64,000 nucleotides of DNA from Pseudoxanthomonas sp. PXM01 (GTDB lineage Bacteria; Pseudomonadota; Gammaproteobacteria; Xanthomonadales; Xanthomonadaceae). Location of the stretch: positions 1,488,001-1,552,000 of the forward strand of contig NZ_JACVAJ010000001.1 in NCBI RefSeq assembly GCF_014851815.1. Direction: 5' to 3'. The notes below the pieces were generated by a model. That model searched no databases. It was not told where the DNA came from and was given only the letters and a program-made list of their open reading frames with translations. Made by a program: the position numbers and the translations under genes. Positions 27,519-37,604 of the stretch are shown here, in pieces (position 1 is the first letter of the stretch; the number at the start of each line of letters is the position of its first letter).

Positions 27519-28088
27519 ATGCAATCGCTGCACGCCCTGCTGGTGTCCACCGGCACCGTCACCCTGGCTGAAATCGGCGACAAGACCCAGCTACTGGCCC
27601 TGTTGCTGGCAGCGCGCTATCGCAAGCCATGGCCGATCGCCTGGGGCATCCTGGCCGCCACACTCGTCAACCACGCCATCTCCGCCTGGCTGGGTGCGGA
27701 ACTGACCGACTGGCTGTCGCCCGAGGTGTTGCGCTGGCTGGTCGCGGCCAGCTTCCTGGCCGTGGCACTGTGGACACTGAAGCCCGACACCCTGGATGAA
27801 AACGAAAAGCTGCCGGCCCACGGCGCGTTCATCGCCACTACCATCGCCTTCTTCCTGGCCGAGATCGGCGACAAGACACAGATCGCCACCGTGCTGCTGG
27901 CCACCAAGTACGAGCCCCTGTGGCAGGTGATCGCGGGCACCACCGTCGGCATGCTGCTGGCCAACCTGCCGGTGGTCTGGCTGGGCCACCGCTTCGCCAA
28001 CAAGCTGCCACTGACGCTGGCCCGCAGCCTGGCGGCCGTGGTGTTTCTCGTCCTCGCCCTGTGGGTGGCCTGGCGCGGCGTTGGCTGA
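27519..28088 (+). CDS. UPF0016/GDT1-family manganese exporter
   Basis: 189 residues, six membrane helices in two homologous halves. Each half has the family's ion-binding motif EIGDKTQ (TLAEIGDKTQLLALLL in helix 1; FLAEIGDKTQIATVLL in helix 4). Bacterial members such as Vibrio MneA export Mn2+; the eukaryotic GDT1/TMEM165 relatives carry Mn2+/Ca2+. The preceding manganese riboswitch gives strong independent support for a Mn2+ efflux role. Single-gene unit. Confidence 0.92.
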   Translation: MQSLHALLVSTGTVTLAEIGDKTQLLALLLAARYRKPWPIAWGILAATLVNHAISAWLGAELTDWLSPEVLRWLVAASFLAVALWTLKPDTLDENEKLPAHGAFIATTIAFFLAEIGDKTQIATVLLATKYEPLWQVIAGTTVGMLLANLPVVWLGHRFANKLPLTLARSLAAVVFLVLALWVAWRGVG

Positions 28089-28157
28089 ACGGCCGGGACG
28101 GGGCCCTGCGCTGCTAGACTGCCCGGTCAGAACAACATGCAAGGTCTGGGGGAATAC

Positions 28158-29456
28158 ATGCTGGAAGTCTTGGGGCGGATCGGCTTCGGCCTGTTCGGTC
28201 TGGCGGTGCTGATCGGCATCGTCTGGCTGTTTTCCAACAACCGGAAGGCCATCGACTGGAAGCTGGTCGCCACGGGCATCACCCTGCAGATCGCCTTCGC
28301 TGCGCTGGTCCTGCTGGTACCCGGCGGACGTGAAGTGTTCGACGCGCTCGGCCACGGCTTCGTGAAGATCCTCAGCTTCGTCAACGCCGGCTCGAACTTC
28401 ATCTTCGGCGGCCTGATGAACATCGAGACCTACGGGTTCATCTTCGCGTTCCAGGTGCTGCCCACCATCATCTTCTTCGCCGCCCTGATGGGCGTGCTGT
28501 ACCACCTGGGCGTGATGCAGTTCATCGTGCGGATCATGGCGCTGGCGATCACCAAGGTGATGAAGGTGTCCGGCGCCGAGACCACCAGTGTCTGCGCCAG
28601 CGTGTTCATCGGCCAGACCGAGGCGCCGCTGACGGTGCGCCCGTACATCCCGAGGATGACCGAGTCCGAGCTGATCACGATGATGATCGGCGGCATGGCG
28701 CACATCGCCGGCGGCGTGCTGGCGGCCTACGTGGGCATGCTGGGCGGCGGCGATGCCGAGCAGCAGGCCTTTTACGCCAAGCACCTGCTGGCCGCGTCGA
28801 TCATGGCCGCACCGGCCACGCTGGTGGTGGCCAAGCTGCTGATCCCCGAGACCGGCACGCCGCTGACCCGTGGCACGGTGAAGATGGAAGTCGAGAAGAC
28901 CTCCAGCAACATCATCGACGCGGCCGCCGCGGGTGCGGGCGACGGCCTCAGGCTGGCGCTCAACATCGGCGCGATGCTGCTGGCCTTCATCGCCCTGATC
29001 GCGCTGCTGAACTGGCCGCTGACGTGGCTCGGCGAAGCGACCGGCCTGGCCGCCGTCCTCGGCAAGCCGACCGACCTGGCCACGATCTTCGGCTACGTGC
29101 TGGCACCGATCGCCTGGGTGATCGGTGTGCCGTGGCAGGACGCGACCACGGTCGGTTCGCTGATCGGCCAGAAGGTGGTGATCAACGAGTTCGTCGCCTA
29201 CCTGCAACTCGCCGACATCGTCAACGGCAAGGTCGCCGGCGTATCGCTGTCCGACGAAGGCAAGCTGATCGCCACGTACGCCCTGTGCGGCTTTGCGAAC
29301 TTCAGTTCGATCGCGATCCAGATCGGCGGTATCGGCGGCCTGGCGCCCGAGCGGCGCTCGGATCTGGCGCGCTTCGGTCTGCGCGCCGTGCTGGGCGGCA
29401 CCATCGCCACGCTGATGACAGCCACGATCGCCGGCGTGCTCTCGCACTTCGGCTGA
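28158..29456 (+). CDS. nupC: Concentrative nucleoside transporter NupC
   Basis: 432 residues from ATG 28158, preceded by GGGGGA 5 nt upstream; ATG 28137 would add seven residues. About ten membrane segments. Typical CNT strings include GFIFAFQVLPTIIFFAALMG, GAETTSVCASVFIGQTEAPL, and SVCASVFIGQTEAP, the nucleoside-binding hairpin, plus the C-terminal LCGFANFSSIAIQIGGIGGL. It co-transports nucleosides with H+ or Na+. The ribokinase-type gene follows by 96 bp, a plausible nucleoside/ribose salvage pair. Confidence 0.93.
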   Translation: MLEVLGRIGFGLFGLAVLIGIVWLFSNNRKAIDWKLVATGITLQIAFAALVLLVPGGREVFDALGHGFVKILSFVNAGSNFIFGGLMNIETYGFIFAFQVLPTIIFFAALMGVLYHLGVMQFIVRIMALAITKVMKVSGAETTSVCASVFIGQTEAPLTVRPYIPRMTESELITMMIGGMAHIAGGVLAAYVGMLGGGDAEQQAFYAKHLLAASIMAAPATLVVAKLLIPETGTPLTRGTVKMEVEKTSSNIIDAAAAGAGDGLRLALNIGAMLLAFIALIALLNWPLTWLGEATGLAAVLGKPTDLATIFGYVLAPIAWVIGVPWQDATTVGSLIGQKVVINEFVAYLQLADIVNGKVAGVSLSDEGKLIATYALCGFANFSSIAIQIGGIGGLAPERRSDLARFGLRAVLGGTIATLMTATIAGVLSHFG

Positions 29457-29552
29457 CAGGGCGAGGCGGCCGGCGGCCGCCCTGCTCCCCGTGTTTACGT
29501 TTCCCTCCCGTGACCGCGGCATCGCTGCGGTCCGGACCTCAGGTATCACCGC

Positions 29553-30539
29553 ATGAATACGCCATCCCCCGCCCTGTCCCGCGTCGTCGTCGTGGGCTCC
29601 TTCAATGTCGACCACGTGTGGCGCTGCGACGCCCTGCCCGTCGCCGGCGCGACCATCGCCGGCCGCTACGCGAGCGGACCCGGCGGCAAGGGCTTCAACC
29701 AGGCCATCGCGGCCGTGCGCGCGGGTGCCGACACGACCTTCGTCTGCGCACTGGGCGACGACGCCGGTGGCCGGCTGGCACGCGACCTGGCGGACGCCGA
29801 CGGCCTGAGCCTGCGCGTGCAGGCCAGCGAGGAGCCGACCGGCACCGCCGGCATCTACGTGGATGCGCATGGGCGCAACACCATCGTCATCGGCGCCGGC
29901 GCCAACGCGATCCTGTCGGCGGACTTCGCCACCGGCCAGGCGGACGTGCTGGCGGCGGCCGGCGTGGTGCTGGCCCAACTGGAATCGCCTGTCGATACCG
30001 TGCTGGCCGCACTGCAGGCCGGGCGCCAGTGCGGTGCCACCACGCTGCTCAACCCGGCACCGGCGAATGCCGCGACGACCACCGAACTGCTGGCGCACGC
30101 CGACGTCATCACCCCGAACGAGACCGAATTCGCCGCACTGCTCGCGCGCCATCTGGGCGAACGGATCACCGCGGACGATGTCGCCACGCTCGACGGCGTT
30201 ACCCTGCACCAGCACTGCCGGCAACTGTTCCCGCACGGCACGGTCGTGGTGACGTTGGGCGCCACCGGCGTCTATGTGTCGCATCCCGAAGACGCCTTGC
30301 GCGGCGACGCTCGCCCGCACTACCGCGTTGCGGCGGAAGCCGCGGCGGTCGTCGACACCACGGGCGCAGGCGATGCCTTCAACGGTGCGCTCGCCGCGTC
30401 GCTGGCGGGCGCCGCGCTGCCGGCTTTCGCGGACCATGTGCGCTTCGCCAACCGCTACGCCGCGCTGTCGACCGAACGGCCGGGCGCCGCACTGGCGATG
30501 CCGTCGCGCGCGGAGCTCGTCGCCCGTTTCAGCGAGTAG
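29553..30539 (+). CDS. PfkB-family sugar kinase, ribokinase-like
   Basis: 328 residues. N-terminal VVVVGSFNVDHVWRCDALPV, GGKGFNQAIAAVRAGADTTF (PfkB signature 1) and the C-terminal VDTTGAGDAFNGALAAS (signature 2 with the anion hole and catalytic Asp) are intact. N-P-A-P in LLNPAPANA and NETEF are ribokinase-type. It should phosphorylate ribose or a related sugar; placement after nupC fits use of ribose from nucleosides. I name it ribokinase-like because substrate residues were not verified. Confidence 0.85.
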   Translation: MNTPSPALSRVVVVGSFNVDHVWRCDALPVAGATIAGRYASGPGGKGFNQAIAAVRAGADTTFVCALGDDAGGRLARDLADADGLSLRVQASEEPTGTAGIYVDAHGRNTIVIGAGANAILSADFATGQADVLAAAGVVLAQLESPVDTVLAALQAGRQCGATTLLNPAPANAATTTELLAHADVITPNETEFAALLARHLGERITADDVATLDGVTLHQHCRQLFPHGTVVVTLGATGVYVSHPEDALRGDARPHYRVAAEAAAVVDTTGAGDAFNGALAASLAGAALPAFADHVRFANRYAALSTERPGAALAMPSRAELVARFSE

Positions 30540-30584
30540 CTCCTGCCGGTTTCCCCGCCGGGGCCGGCGGCGGATAATGCCGCC

Positions 30585-31583
30585 ATGCAGATCGGCCCCT
30601 ACCGCATCGACCCGCCGGTGATGCTGGCCCCCATGGCCGGTGTCACCGACAAACCGTTCCGCCTGCTGTGCAAACGGCTGGGTGCGGGCCTGGCGGTGTC
30701 GGAGATGACCATCAGCGATCCGCGCTTCTGGAACACGGCCAAGTCGCTGCACCGGATGGATCACGAGGGCGAACCCAGCCCGGTCAGCGTGCAGATCGCC
30801 GGCACCGAGCCCGAACAACTGGCGAACGCGGCGCGCTACAACGCCGACCACGGCGCGCAGATCATCGACATCAACATGGGCTGCCCGGCGAAGAAGGTCT
30901 GCAATGCCTGGGCCGGCTCGGCGCTGATGCGCGACGAGGCGCTGGTGGGCCGCATCCTGGAAGCGGTGGTGAAGGCGGTGGATGTGCCCGTCACGCTGAA
31001 GATCCGCACCGGCTGGGACTGCGATCATCGCAACGGACCGGTGATCGCACGCATCGCCCAGGAAAGCGGCATCGCCTCGCTTGCCGTGCACGGCCGCACG
31101 CGCGACCAGCATTACACCGGCACCGCCGAGTACGAGACCATCGCCGCGATCAAGGCTGCGCTGCGCATTCCCGTGGTCGCCAACGGCGATATCGATTCGC
31201 CGGACAAGGCGGCGCGGGTGCTGGCGAGCACCGGCGCGGACGCGGTGATGATCGGCCGCGCCGCGCAGGGTCGGCCGTGGATCTTCCGCGAAATCGCGCA
31301 CTTCCTCGCCACCGGCGACTACCTGCCGCCGCCCTCCGTGTCCGAAGTGCGCGACATCCTGCTGGCGCACCTGCATGCGCTCCATGCGTTCTATGGCGAA
31401 CTGCAGGGCGTGCGCATCGCGCGCAAGCACCTGGGCTGGTACGCCAAGGACCGCCCGGAGAATCTCGCCTTCCGCGCCGTGGTCAATCGCGCCGAGAGCG
31501 CGGACGAACAGGTGCGGCTGACACGCGACTATTTCGATGCCCTGATCGCCGGCGTGACGCCGGTCTTGCCCGCTGCTGCCTGA
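30585..31583 (+). CDS. dusB: tRNA-dihydrouridine synthase B
   Basis: 332 residues. FMN-dependent enzyme reducing uridines in the tRNA D-loop. Contains MLAPMAGVTDKPFRLLCKRL, the catalytic Cys loop INMGCPAKKVCN, HGRTRDQHYTGTAEY and ADAVMIGRAAQGRPWIF, all DusB/NifR3 hallmarks. In many gammaproteobacteria dusB is followed by fis; here it is followed by a methyltransferase 10 bp away and no fis gene is present. Confidence 0.95.
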   Translation: MQIGPYRIDPPVMLAPMAGVTDKPFRLLCKRLGAGLAVSEMTISDPRFWNTAKSLHRMDHEGEPSPVSVQIAGTEPEQLANAARYNADHGAQIIDINMGCPAKKVCNAWAGSALMRDEALVGRILEAVVKAVDVPVTLKIRTGWDCDHRNGPVIARIAQESGIASLAVHGRTRDQHYTGTAEYETIAAIKAALRIPVVANGDIDSPDKAARVLASTGADAVMIGRAAQGRPWIFREIAHFLATGDYLPPPSVSEVRDILLAHLHALHAFYGELQGVRIARKHLGWYAKDRPENLAFRAVVNRAESADEQVRLTRDYFDALIAGVTPVLPAAA

Positions 31584-31593
31584 GGCGCACCCC

Positions 31594-32421
31594 ATGTCCG
31601 ACACGAACGAAAGCCCCGCCTACCTCCACGGTTTTTCGCCGGTGGAGCAGGCGCGACTGATGAAGCAGGCCCGCCTGCTGGAAAGCACGATCTTCAATCA
31701 CATCGATTACACCGGCACGCGCCGGCTTCTGGAAGTCGGCAGCGGCGTCGGCGCGCAGACCGAGATCCTGCTGCGCCGCTTCCCGGACGTGCATGTCAGC
31801 TGCGTCGATCTGAGTGAGGTGCAGCTGCAGGCGGCGAAGCAGAACCTGGCGACGATGCCGTGGTGCCGCGACCGCTACAGCCTGCAGCAGGCCGACGCGA
31901 GCCGCCTGCCGTTCGGCGCACGCGATTTCGATGCCGCCTTCCTGTGCTGGATCCTGGAGCACGTCCCCAGCCCCGCGCGCGTGCTCAGCGAAGTCCGCCG
32001 GGTTCTGGCACCGGGCTCGCCGATCTACATCACCGAGGTGATGAATTCCTCTTTCCTGCTGCACCCGTACTCACCGAACACCTGGCGCTACTGGATGGCG
32101 TTCAACGACTTCCAGTACGACAGTGGCGGCGATCCGTTCATCGGCGCCAAGCTCGGCAACCTGCTGCTGGCCGGCGGCTACCGCGACGTGGTGACCGAGA
32201 TCAAGACCGTGCACTTCGACAACCGCGAGCCGGCGCGTCGCAAGGACATGATCGCGTTCTGGGAAGAGCTGCTGCTGTCGGCAGCCGATTCGCTGGTGGA
32301 CGCCGGACGCGTCACGCAGGACATCGTCGACGGCATGCGCCGCGAAATGCACGACGTGCAGAACGATCCGGACGCCGTGTTCTTCTACGCCTTCGTGCAG
32401 GCCCGCGCCACCGTCTACTGA
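31594..32421 (+). CDS. Class I SAM-dependent methyltransferase
   Basis: 275 residues. Motif I is LLEVGSGVGAQTEIL, motif II VSCVDLSEVQLQAA, post-I RYSLQQADASRLPFG and motif III FDAAFLCWILEHVPS, the usual methyltransferase-11 layout. The C-terminal part with NTWRYWMAFNDFQYDSGGDP is specific to a subgroup with unknown substrate. Its start is 10 bp after dusB, so probably co-transcribed. The stop overlaps the convergent membrane gene by 7 bp. Confidence 0.8.
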   Translation: MSDTNESPAYLHGFSPVEQARLMKQARLLESTIFNHIDYTGTRRLLEVGSGVGAQTEILLRRFPDVHVSCVDLSEVQLQAAKQNLATMPWCRDRYSLQQADASRLPFGARDFDAAFLCWILEHVPSPARVLSEVRRVLAPGSPIYITEVMNSSFLLHPYSPNTWRYWMAFNDFQYDSGGDPFIGAKLGNLLLAGGYRDVVTEIKTVHFDNREPARRKDMIAFWEELLLSAADSLVDAGRVTQDIVDGMRREMHDVQNDPDAVFFYAFVQARATVY

Positions 32422-33479
32422 GCAGCGCCCGCCGGGGCGGGCAGCCGCGCGCCGGCGACATCCTCGGGCGGCGGTTCGGTCCAGATGCGCTGCCACATCA
32501 GGCGCAGCCGTTGATCGGGCTGCGACCAGGGCCACTCCTTGCGTTGCGGCGGCACCTCGCGCCAGCCGTCCGGCGTGGCCTGGGCCACCACGAAGTTGAA
32601 ACTGTAGTCCGGCTCGACGCCCATGCGCAGATCCACCAGCACCAGTTGGCCGTCACGCTGCACGGCCTTCATGAAGCCATGGTTGAACCAGGCAAGCCGT
32701 CGCACCGCCGGCAGGTCCTGCACCTCACGGAGCACCGCTGCCTCGGAGCCATACGCCTGAAAGCGCATGGCACCATGGTCGGCGACCACGGACCGCTGCC
32801 CTTCCAGGAATCCGTCCGGCGTCATCGCCACCACGCGCCACAGCAGCGTGTTGAACGGCATCGGAACCGAGAAGTAGCGGGCATCGCCCTGCCCCATCGC
32901 AGCCAGCGCGCGCTCTGCTTCACGGTCCACCATGGCCTTGGCGACCAGCGACCAGCCCAGGTATGCCGTGCTCAATGCAAGGCCCGCCACCAGCGCGCGC
33001 CTCGCCAGCACGCGTTCGCGCGCGAACCATGCGACGCCGCACGCCACCAGCAGCCAGACCGTGTACAGCGGATCGATGATGAACACGCTGGACCACATGG
33101 TCGGCGCCGGCATCAACGGCCACCAGAGTTGCGTGCCGTAGACGGTGAACGCGTCCAGCAGCGGATGCGTGATCAGTGCCAACTGGATGGCCCAGAACCA
33201 GCGCACCGGCGATGCCGCGACGCGCCCGTCGCCGAACCGCTTGAACAGCCACCAGATCAGCCACCCCACCAGCGGCAGCACGAACAGCGAATGGCTGAAG
33301 CTGCGGTGCACGGTCATCAGCGTGACCGGATCATCCGAGACGAGCGCGATGGGCAGGCTGTCGAGGTCGGGCAGCGTGCCGAGCGCAGCGCCGGCGAGCA
33401 GCGCGGCACGACGATGCGAGGCGGGCGCGATGGCGGCGGCGATGGCGCCGCCGAGGACGATCTGGCTGAGGGAATCCAT
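32415..33479 (-). CDS. YdjM-type membrane-bound metal-dependent hydrolase
   Basis: 354 residues. The N-terminal pfam04307 (YdjM) domain has GTLPDLDSLPIAL, MTVHRSFSHSLFVLPLVGWL and ITHPLLDAFTVYGTQLWWPL, giving the His/Asp metal motifs and four or five membrane helices. The C-terminal ~150 residues are soluble and periplasmic or cytoplasmic with no assigned fold. E. coli YdjM is LexA-regulated, but I see no LexA box here. Function unknown beyond the metal site. Confidence 0.85.
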   Translation of the reverse strand: MDSLSQIVLGGAIAAAIAPASHRRAALLAGAALGTLPDLDSLPIALVSDDPVTLMTVHRSFSHSLFVLPLVGWLIWWLFKRFGDGRVAASPVRWFWAIQLALITHPLLDAFTVYGTQLWWPLMPAPTMWSSVFIIDPLYTVWLLVACGVAWFARERVLARRALVAGLALSTAYLGWSLVAKAMVDREAERALAAMGQGDARYFSVPMPFNTLLWRVVAMTPDGFLEGQRSVVADHGAMRFQAYGSEAAVLREVQDLPAVRRLAWFNHGFMKAVQRDGQLVLVDLRMGVEPDYSFNFVVAQATPDGWREVPPQRKEWPWSQPDQRLRLMWQRIWTEPPPEDVAGARLPAPAGAAQ

Positions 33480-33511
33480 GCGGCGATCCTAGCAGCCGGC
33501 AGCGGCATTCC

Positions 33512-34330
33512 TCACGCCGCGCGCGGGAAGTCCTGCGGCACCAGCCGCAACTTCGGTGCCACTTCGGCCAGCACCTTGCCGGTGTGCGACAGCAGGCACA
33601 GCGTGCCGTCAGCCTCTTCGCTGAGCGCGGTCAGGCTTTCCACCCAGTCGCCGTCATTGGCATAGACCAGGCCCTCGCGCTGGAGCAGCGAGGCGCGGTG
33701 GATATGGCCGCAGACGATGCCGTCCAACCCTCGCCGGCGCGCATCATCCAACCCGGCCTGCACGAACCGCGCGATGTAGCGCTCGGCGGCGTCGCTCTGA
33801 CGCTTGAGGTACTCGGCCAGCGACCAGTAGCGCAGGCCGAACCGACGGCGTAGCCGGTTGGTCAGGCGGTTGCCGGTGAGGATGCGGTAGTACAGCCAGT
33901 CGCCGAACTTTTCCTGCAGCCCGCCGAAATGGGTGACGCCGTCGTAGTCGTCGCCGTGGGTCACCAGCAGGCGTCGGCCGTCCAGCGTGGTGTGGATGGC
34001 ACGGCGGCGCACCTGCATCGCCGGCAGCATCAGTCCGCAGAAGCGGCGGATCGGGCGGTCGTGGTTGCCCGGGACGTAGACCAGCTCGGTGCCGTTGAGC
34101 GCCAGCGCGTGCAGCGCTTCCACCACCCGGTTGTGGGCCGCGTCCCAGGAGGCCCGTCGCTGCGCCATCCACCACAGGTCGACGATGTCGCCGACCAGGT
34201 ACAGCCGGCGGCACTGCAGTCCGGTCAGGAAGTCGGCGAACTCCGCCGCGTGGCAGTGTTTGGATCCCAGATGGACGTCGGAGACGAAGACCGCGCGCCG
34301 CATCGGGGAGGGCGCGGTCCGCGGGCTCAC
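33512..34330 (-). CDS. LpxH-like metallophosphoesterase
   Basis: 272 residues from GTG 34330, chosen because GGAGG lies 7 nt before it and it overlaps the previous stop as GTGA; ATG 34303 has no ribosome site. Calcineurin-type metal motifs are complete: SDVHLG, VGDIVDLWW, VPGNHDRP, THGDDYDG and CGHIHRA. It belongs to the UDP-2,3-diacylglucosamine diphosphatase-like group that is separate from canonical LpxH, so a lipid A role is possible but not certain. Translational coupling to the acyltransferase gene supports a membrane-lipid role. Confidence 0.8.
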   Translation of the reverse strand: MSPRTAPSPMRRAVFVSDVHLGSKHCHAAEFADFLTGLQCRRLYLVGDIVDLWWMAQRRASWDAAHNRVVEALHALALNGTELVYVPGNHDRPIRRFCGLMLPAMQVRRRAIHTTLDGRRLLVTHGDDYDGVTHFGGLQEKFGDWLYYRILTGNRLTNRLRRRFGLRYWSLAEYLKRQSDAAERYIARFVQAGLDDARRRGLDGIVCGHIHRASLLQREGLVYANDGDWVESLTALSEEADGTLCLLSHTGKVLAEVAPKLRLVPQDFPRAA

Positions 34331-36054
34331 GCCGCGGCCTCCACCGGATGCCGGCGCTCGCCCAGGTAACGCTCGCGCTTCTTCGGGCGGATGCGGTGCA
34401 GGTCCACTTCGATCAGGCCATCGATCGAGTCGCTGAAGTCCGGATCCACGCCGAACGCGAGGAAGCGCGCGCCGCCCGGCTCGCACAGATCGGTGTACTG
34501 CTTGTAGAGCATCGGCACCGTCGCCCCCAGCGTATCGAGGTTGGCCTTGAGCACGCGGAATCCGGTTTCCGCATCCAGCGCCTCGAACGACAGCGGCGTG
34601 GCGGCGTACTGGAACGGATGCCGAGGCCTGGCGTTGTTGCATGTGTCCCCGAAGTAGTGCGTGTAGTAGGCGACGATGCGCTCGCGCGCGTGCGCAGGCA
34701 GCGCAGCGCTCATCGACACGGCACCGAACAGATAGCGCACCCCCGGATGCCGGCGCAGGTAGGCGCCGATGCCCTGCCACAGATAGTCGATGCTGCGGCT
34801 GCCCCAGTACTCGGGCACCACGAAGCTGCGCCCGAGCTCCATGCCGGCGGCCAGGCGTGGCAGCGCGTCGTCGGCGTAGTCGAACAGCGACGCGGTGTAG
34901 AGGCCTTTCAGTCCCTGCGCCGCCAGCACCGGCGCACCGCGTGCGATCCGGTAGGCGCCGGCGATCTTCCGCTGCGACGCGTCCCACAGCACGATGTGCT
35001 CGTACCAGGTGTCGAAGGCATCCACGTCCATCCGCTTGCCGGTCCCCTCGCCCACGGCGCGGAACGTCAATTCGCGCAGGCGGCCGATCTCGCGCAGCAG
35101 CGGCGAACCGCCGGCGAGCCTGCCCACGCAGATGCGCTTGCCGTCGGTGGTCTGGCCCAGCACATCCAGGGCGTCGATGCAGGCTTCGAGCGCCTCGGGT
35201 GCCAACGCCTCCACCAGGGGCTCAGCGGTCTCGGCGGGTTCCGGCGACGCCGTCCTGGCGGGGCGCCCCAGCGCGTACAGCGCGGTGCGCACGCGTGCGA
35301 TCACGGAGGCCGCGTCTTCCTCGGTGTCCACGCGCAGGACCTGCCCGACATGCAGCTGCAGGCGCCGCTGGCTGCGGCGGAACATCTCGCGCGCGAGCAG
35401 CGCGGTGCCCGCGGGCTTGAACAGTGCCGATGCGCCGTAGAACAGCGTCGAGTTGCGCGCCTGTACGCGGATCGGCAGCACCGGCGCGCCGGTCGCACGG
35501 GCGAACCTGAGGAAGCCGCGCCGCCAGCGGGTATCGCGCACGCCGCGCGGACCCAGCCGGGAGACCTCCCCCGCCGGGAACACGATCACGCACTGCTCGG
35601 CCTCCAGCGCCCGCTCGACCGCGCGCACGCTGTCCGCGTTGGGCATGCCGCCCAGGATCCGCACCGGCAACAGCAGATCGGCCAGGGGCGCGATGCCGGT
35701 CAGGACGTCGTTCGCGACGATCTTCACATCCTGCCTCACGCGTCCCACGAGTTGCAGCAGCGCCAGCGCATCCAGCGCGCCGGAGGGGTGGTTGGCGACG
35801 ATCAGCAACCGGCCTTGCGCGGGGATGCGCCGCTCACCCGCGGGATCGACGTTCGTCCGCATGTTCAGGTGGTCGATGGCCGCGTCGACGAAGGCGAGGC
35901 CCTGCAGGTGGCCGTGGTCGGCCAGGAAGGCATACGCCCGGTCCAGCTTCGACCAGCGGCCCAGCGTGCGCAGCAGCGGCTGGGTCAGGCGCGCACGGCG
36001 GCCGCGGAACCAGTGGGGGTAGCGTTCGGCGATCTGGCGTTCCAGCAGATGCAT
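34327..36054 (-). CDS. Bifunctional acyltransferase, OlsF-like (ornithine lipid synthesis)
   Basis: 575 residues in two domains. Residues 30-260 are a PlsC-type lysophospholipid acyltransferase with IVANHPSGALDAL (His89, Asp95) and IVFPAGEVSRLGP. Residues 300-560 are a GNAT/hemolysin-type N-acyltransferase of the OlsB class, with KGLYTASLFDYADD, GMELGRSFVVPEYWGSRSID and YLFGAVSMSAALP. Fused proteins of this kind (OlsF in Serratia and Bacteroidetes) make ornithine lipids in both acylation steps. Specificity for ornithine is inferred from domain order. It precedes the LpxH-like gene with a 4-bp overlap. Confidence 0.75.
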   Translation of the reverse strand: MHLLERQIAERYPHWFRGRRARLTQPLLRTLGRWSKLDRAYAFLADHGHLQGLAFVDAAIDHLNMRTNVDPAGERRIPAQGRLLIVANHPSGALDALALLQLVGRVRQDVKIVANDVLTGIAPLADLLLPVRILGGMPNADSVRAVERALEAEQCVIVFPAGEVSRLGPRGVRDTRWRRGFLRFARATGAPVLPIRVQARNSTLFYGASALFKPAGTALLAREMFRRSQRRLQLHVGQVLRVDTEEDAASVIARVRTALYALGRPARTASPEPAETAEPLVEALAPEALEACIDALDVLGQTTDGKRICVGRLAGGSPLLREIGRLRELTFRAVGEGTGKRMDVDAFDTWYEHIVLWDASQRKIAGAYRIARGAPVLAAQGLKGLYTASLFDYADDALPRLAAGMELGRSFVVPEYWGSRSIDYLWQGIGAYLRRHPGVRYLFGAVSMSAALPAHARERIVAYYTHYFGDTCNNARPRHPFQYAATPLSFEALDAETGFRVLKANLDTLGATVPMLYKQYTDLCEPGGARFLAFGVDPDFSDSIDGLIEVDLHRIRPKKRERYLGERRHPVEAAA

Positions 36055-36224
36055 GGCGAGGGCCGGCGACGGGGTGTCGCCGCGCAGCCTGCGCCTGGCC
36101 AGCGACAGCCCGGTTGCGGTTTTCTGGCAATCCGGTGACAGCCGCGCTTGATCCGCGCTTAACCCCCTCCAACCCTGAACGGCGCAGAATGCACACCCTG
36201 CCCCCGGCGTGTATCATGCGCGCC

Positions 36225-36254
36225 CATCTTTTCATCCGAATCAAAGGATATAAG
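36225..36254 (+). promoter_or_regulatory. Candidate methyl-cycle operator before metK
   Basis: A 30-bp stretch with core TTTCATCCGAATCAAAGGAT that recurs with only about six differences at 46962-46991 before ahcY. Imperfect dyad: TT-ATCC and GGAT-AA arms. It lies directly downstream of an extended -10-like TGTATCAT (36210-36217) and upstream of the metK start, a repressor-type position. ArsR-family SahR/SamR regulators control these genes in related Proteobacteria; assignment to them is an inference. Confidence 0.6.
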
Positions 36255-36258
36255 CCTG

Positions 36259-37470
<1,212 letters not shown>

Positions 37471-37522
37471 GCCGCTTTTCTCCGCCCTCTTCCGCCTGCG
37501 GGAGAGGGTTGGGGCGAAGACA

Positions 37523-37555
37523 ACGGGTCGCAGCGATGCGGCCCGTGTTTTTTTT
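37523..37555 (+). terminator. Rho-independent terminator of metK
   Basis: ACGGGTCGCA (37523-37532) and TGCGGCCCGT (37537-37546) pair over 10 bp with a GCGA loop and one G-U pair, followed after one G by eight T residues (37548-37555). Starts 53 nt after the metK stop. Confidence 0.95.
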
Positions 37556-37604
37556 GCGGATCGCACGCATGCTGCACTCCGCCGCACGGACCCAGATCGA
37601 CGCC

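Noticed and set aside
27591-31604. 1337-codon minus-strand open frame across nupC, the kinase and dusB
   Set aside because: It crosses three well-supported genes and the gaps between them and encodes low-complexity His/Arg/Gly/Gln-rich sequence; a GC shadow.
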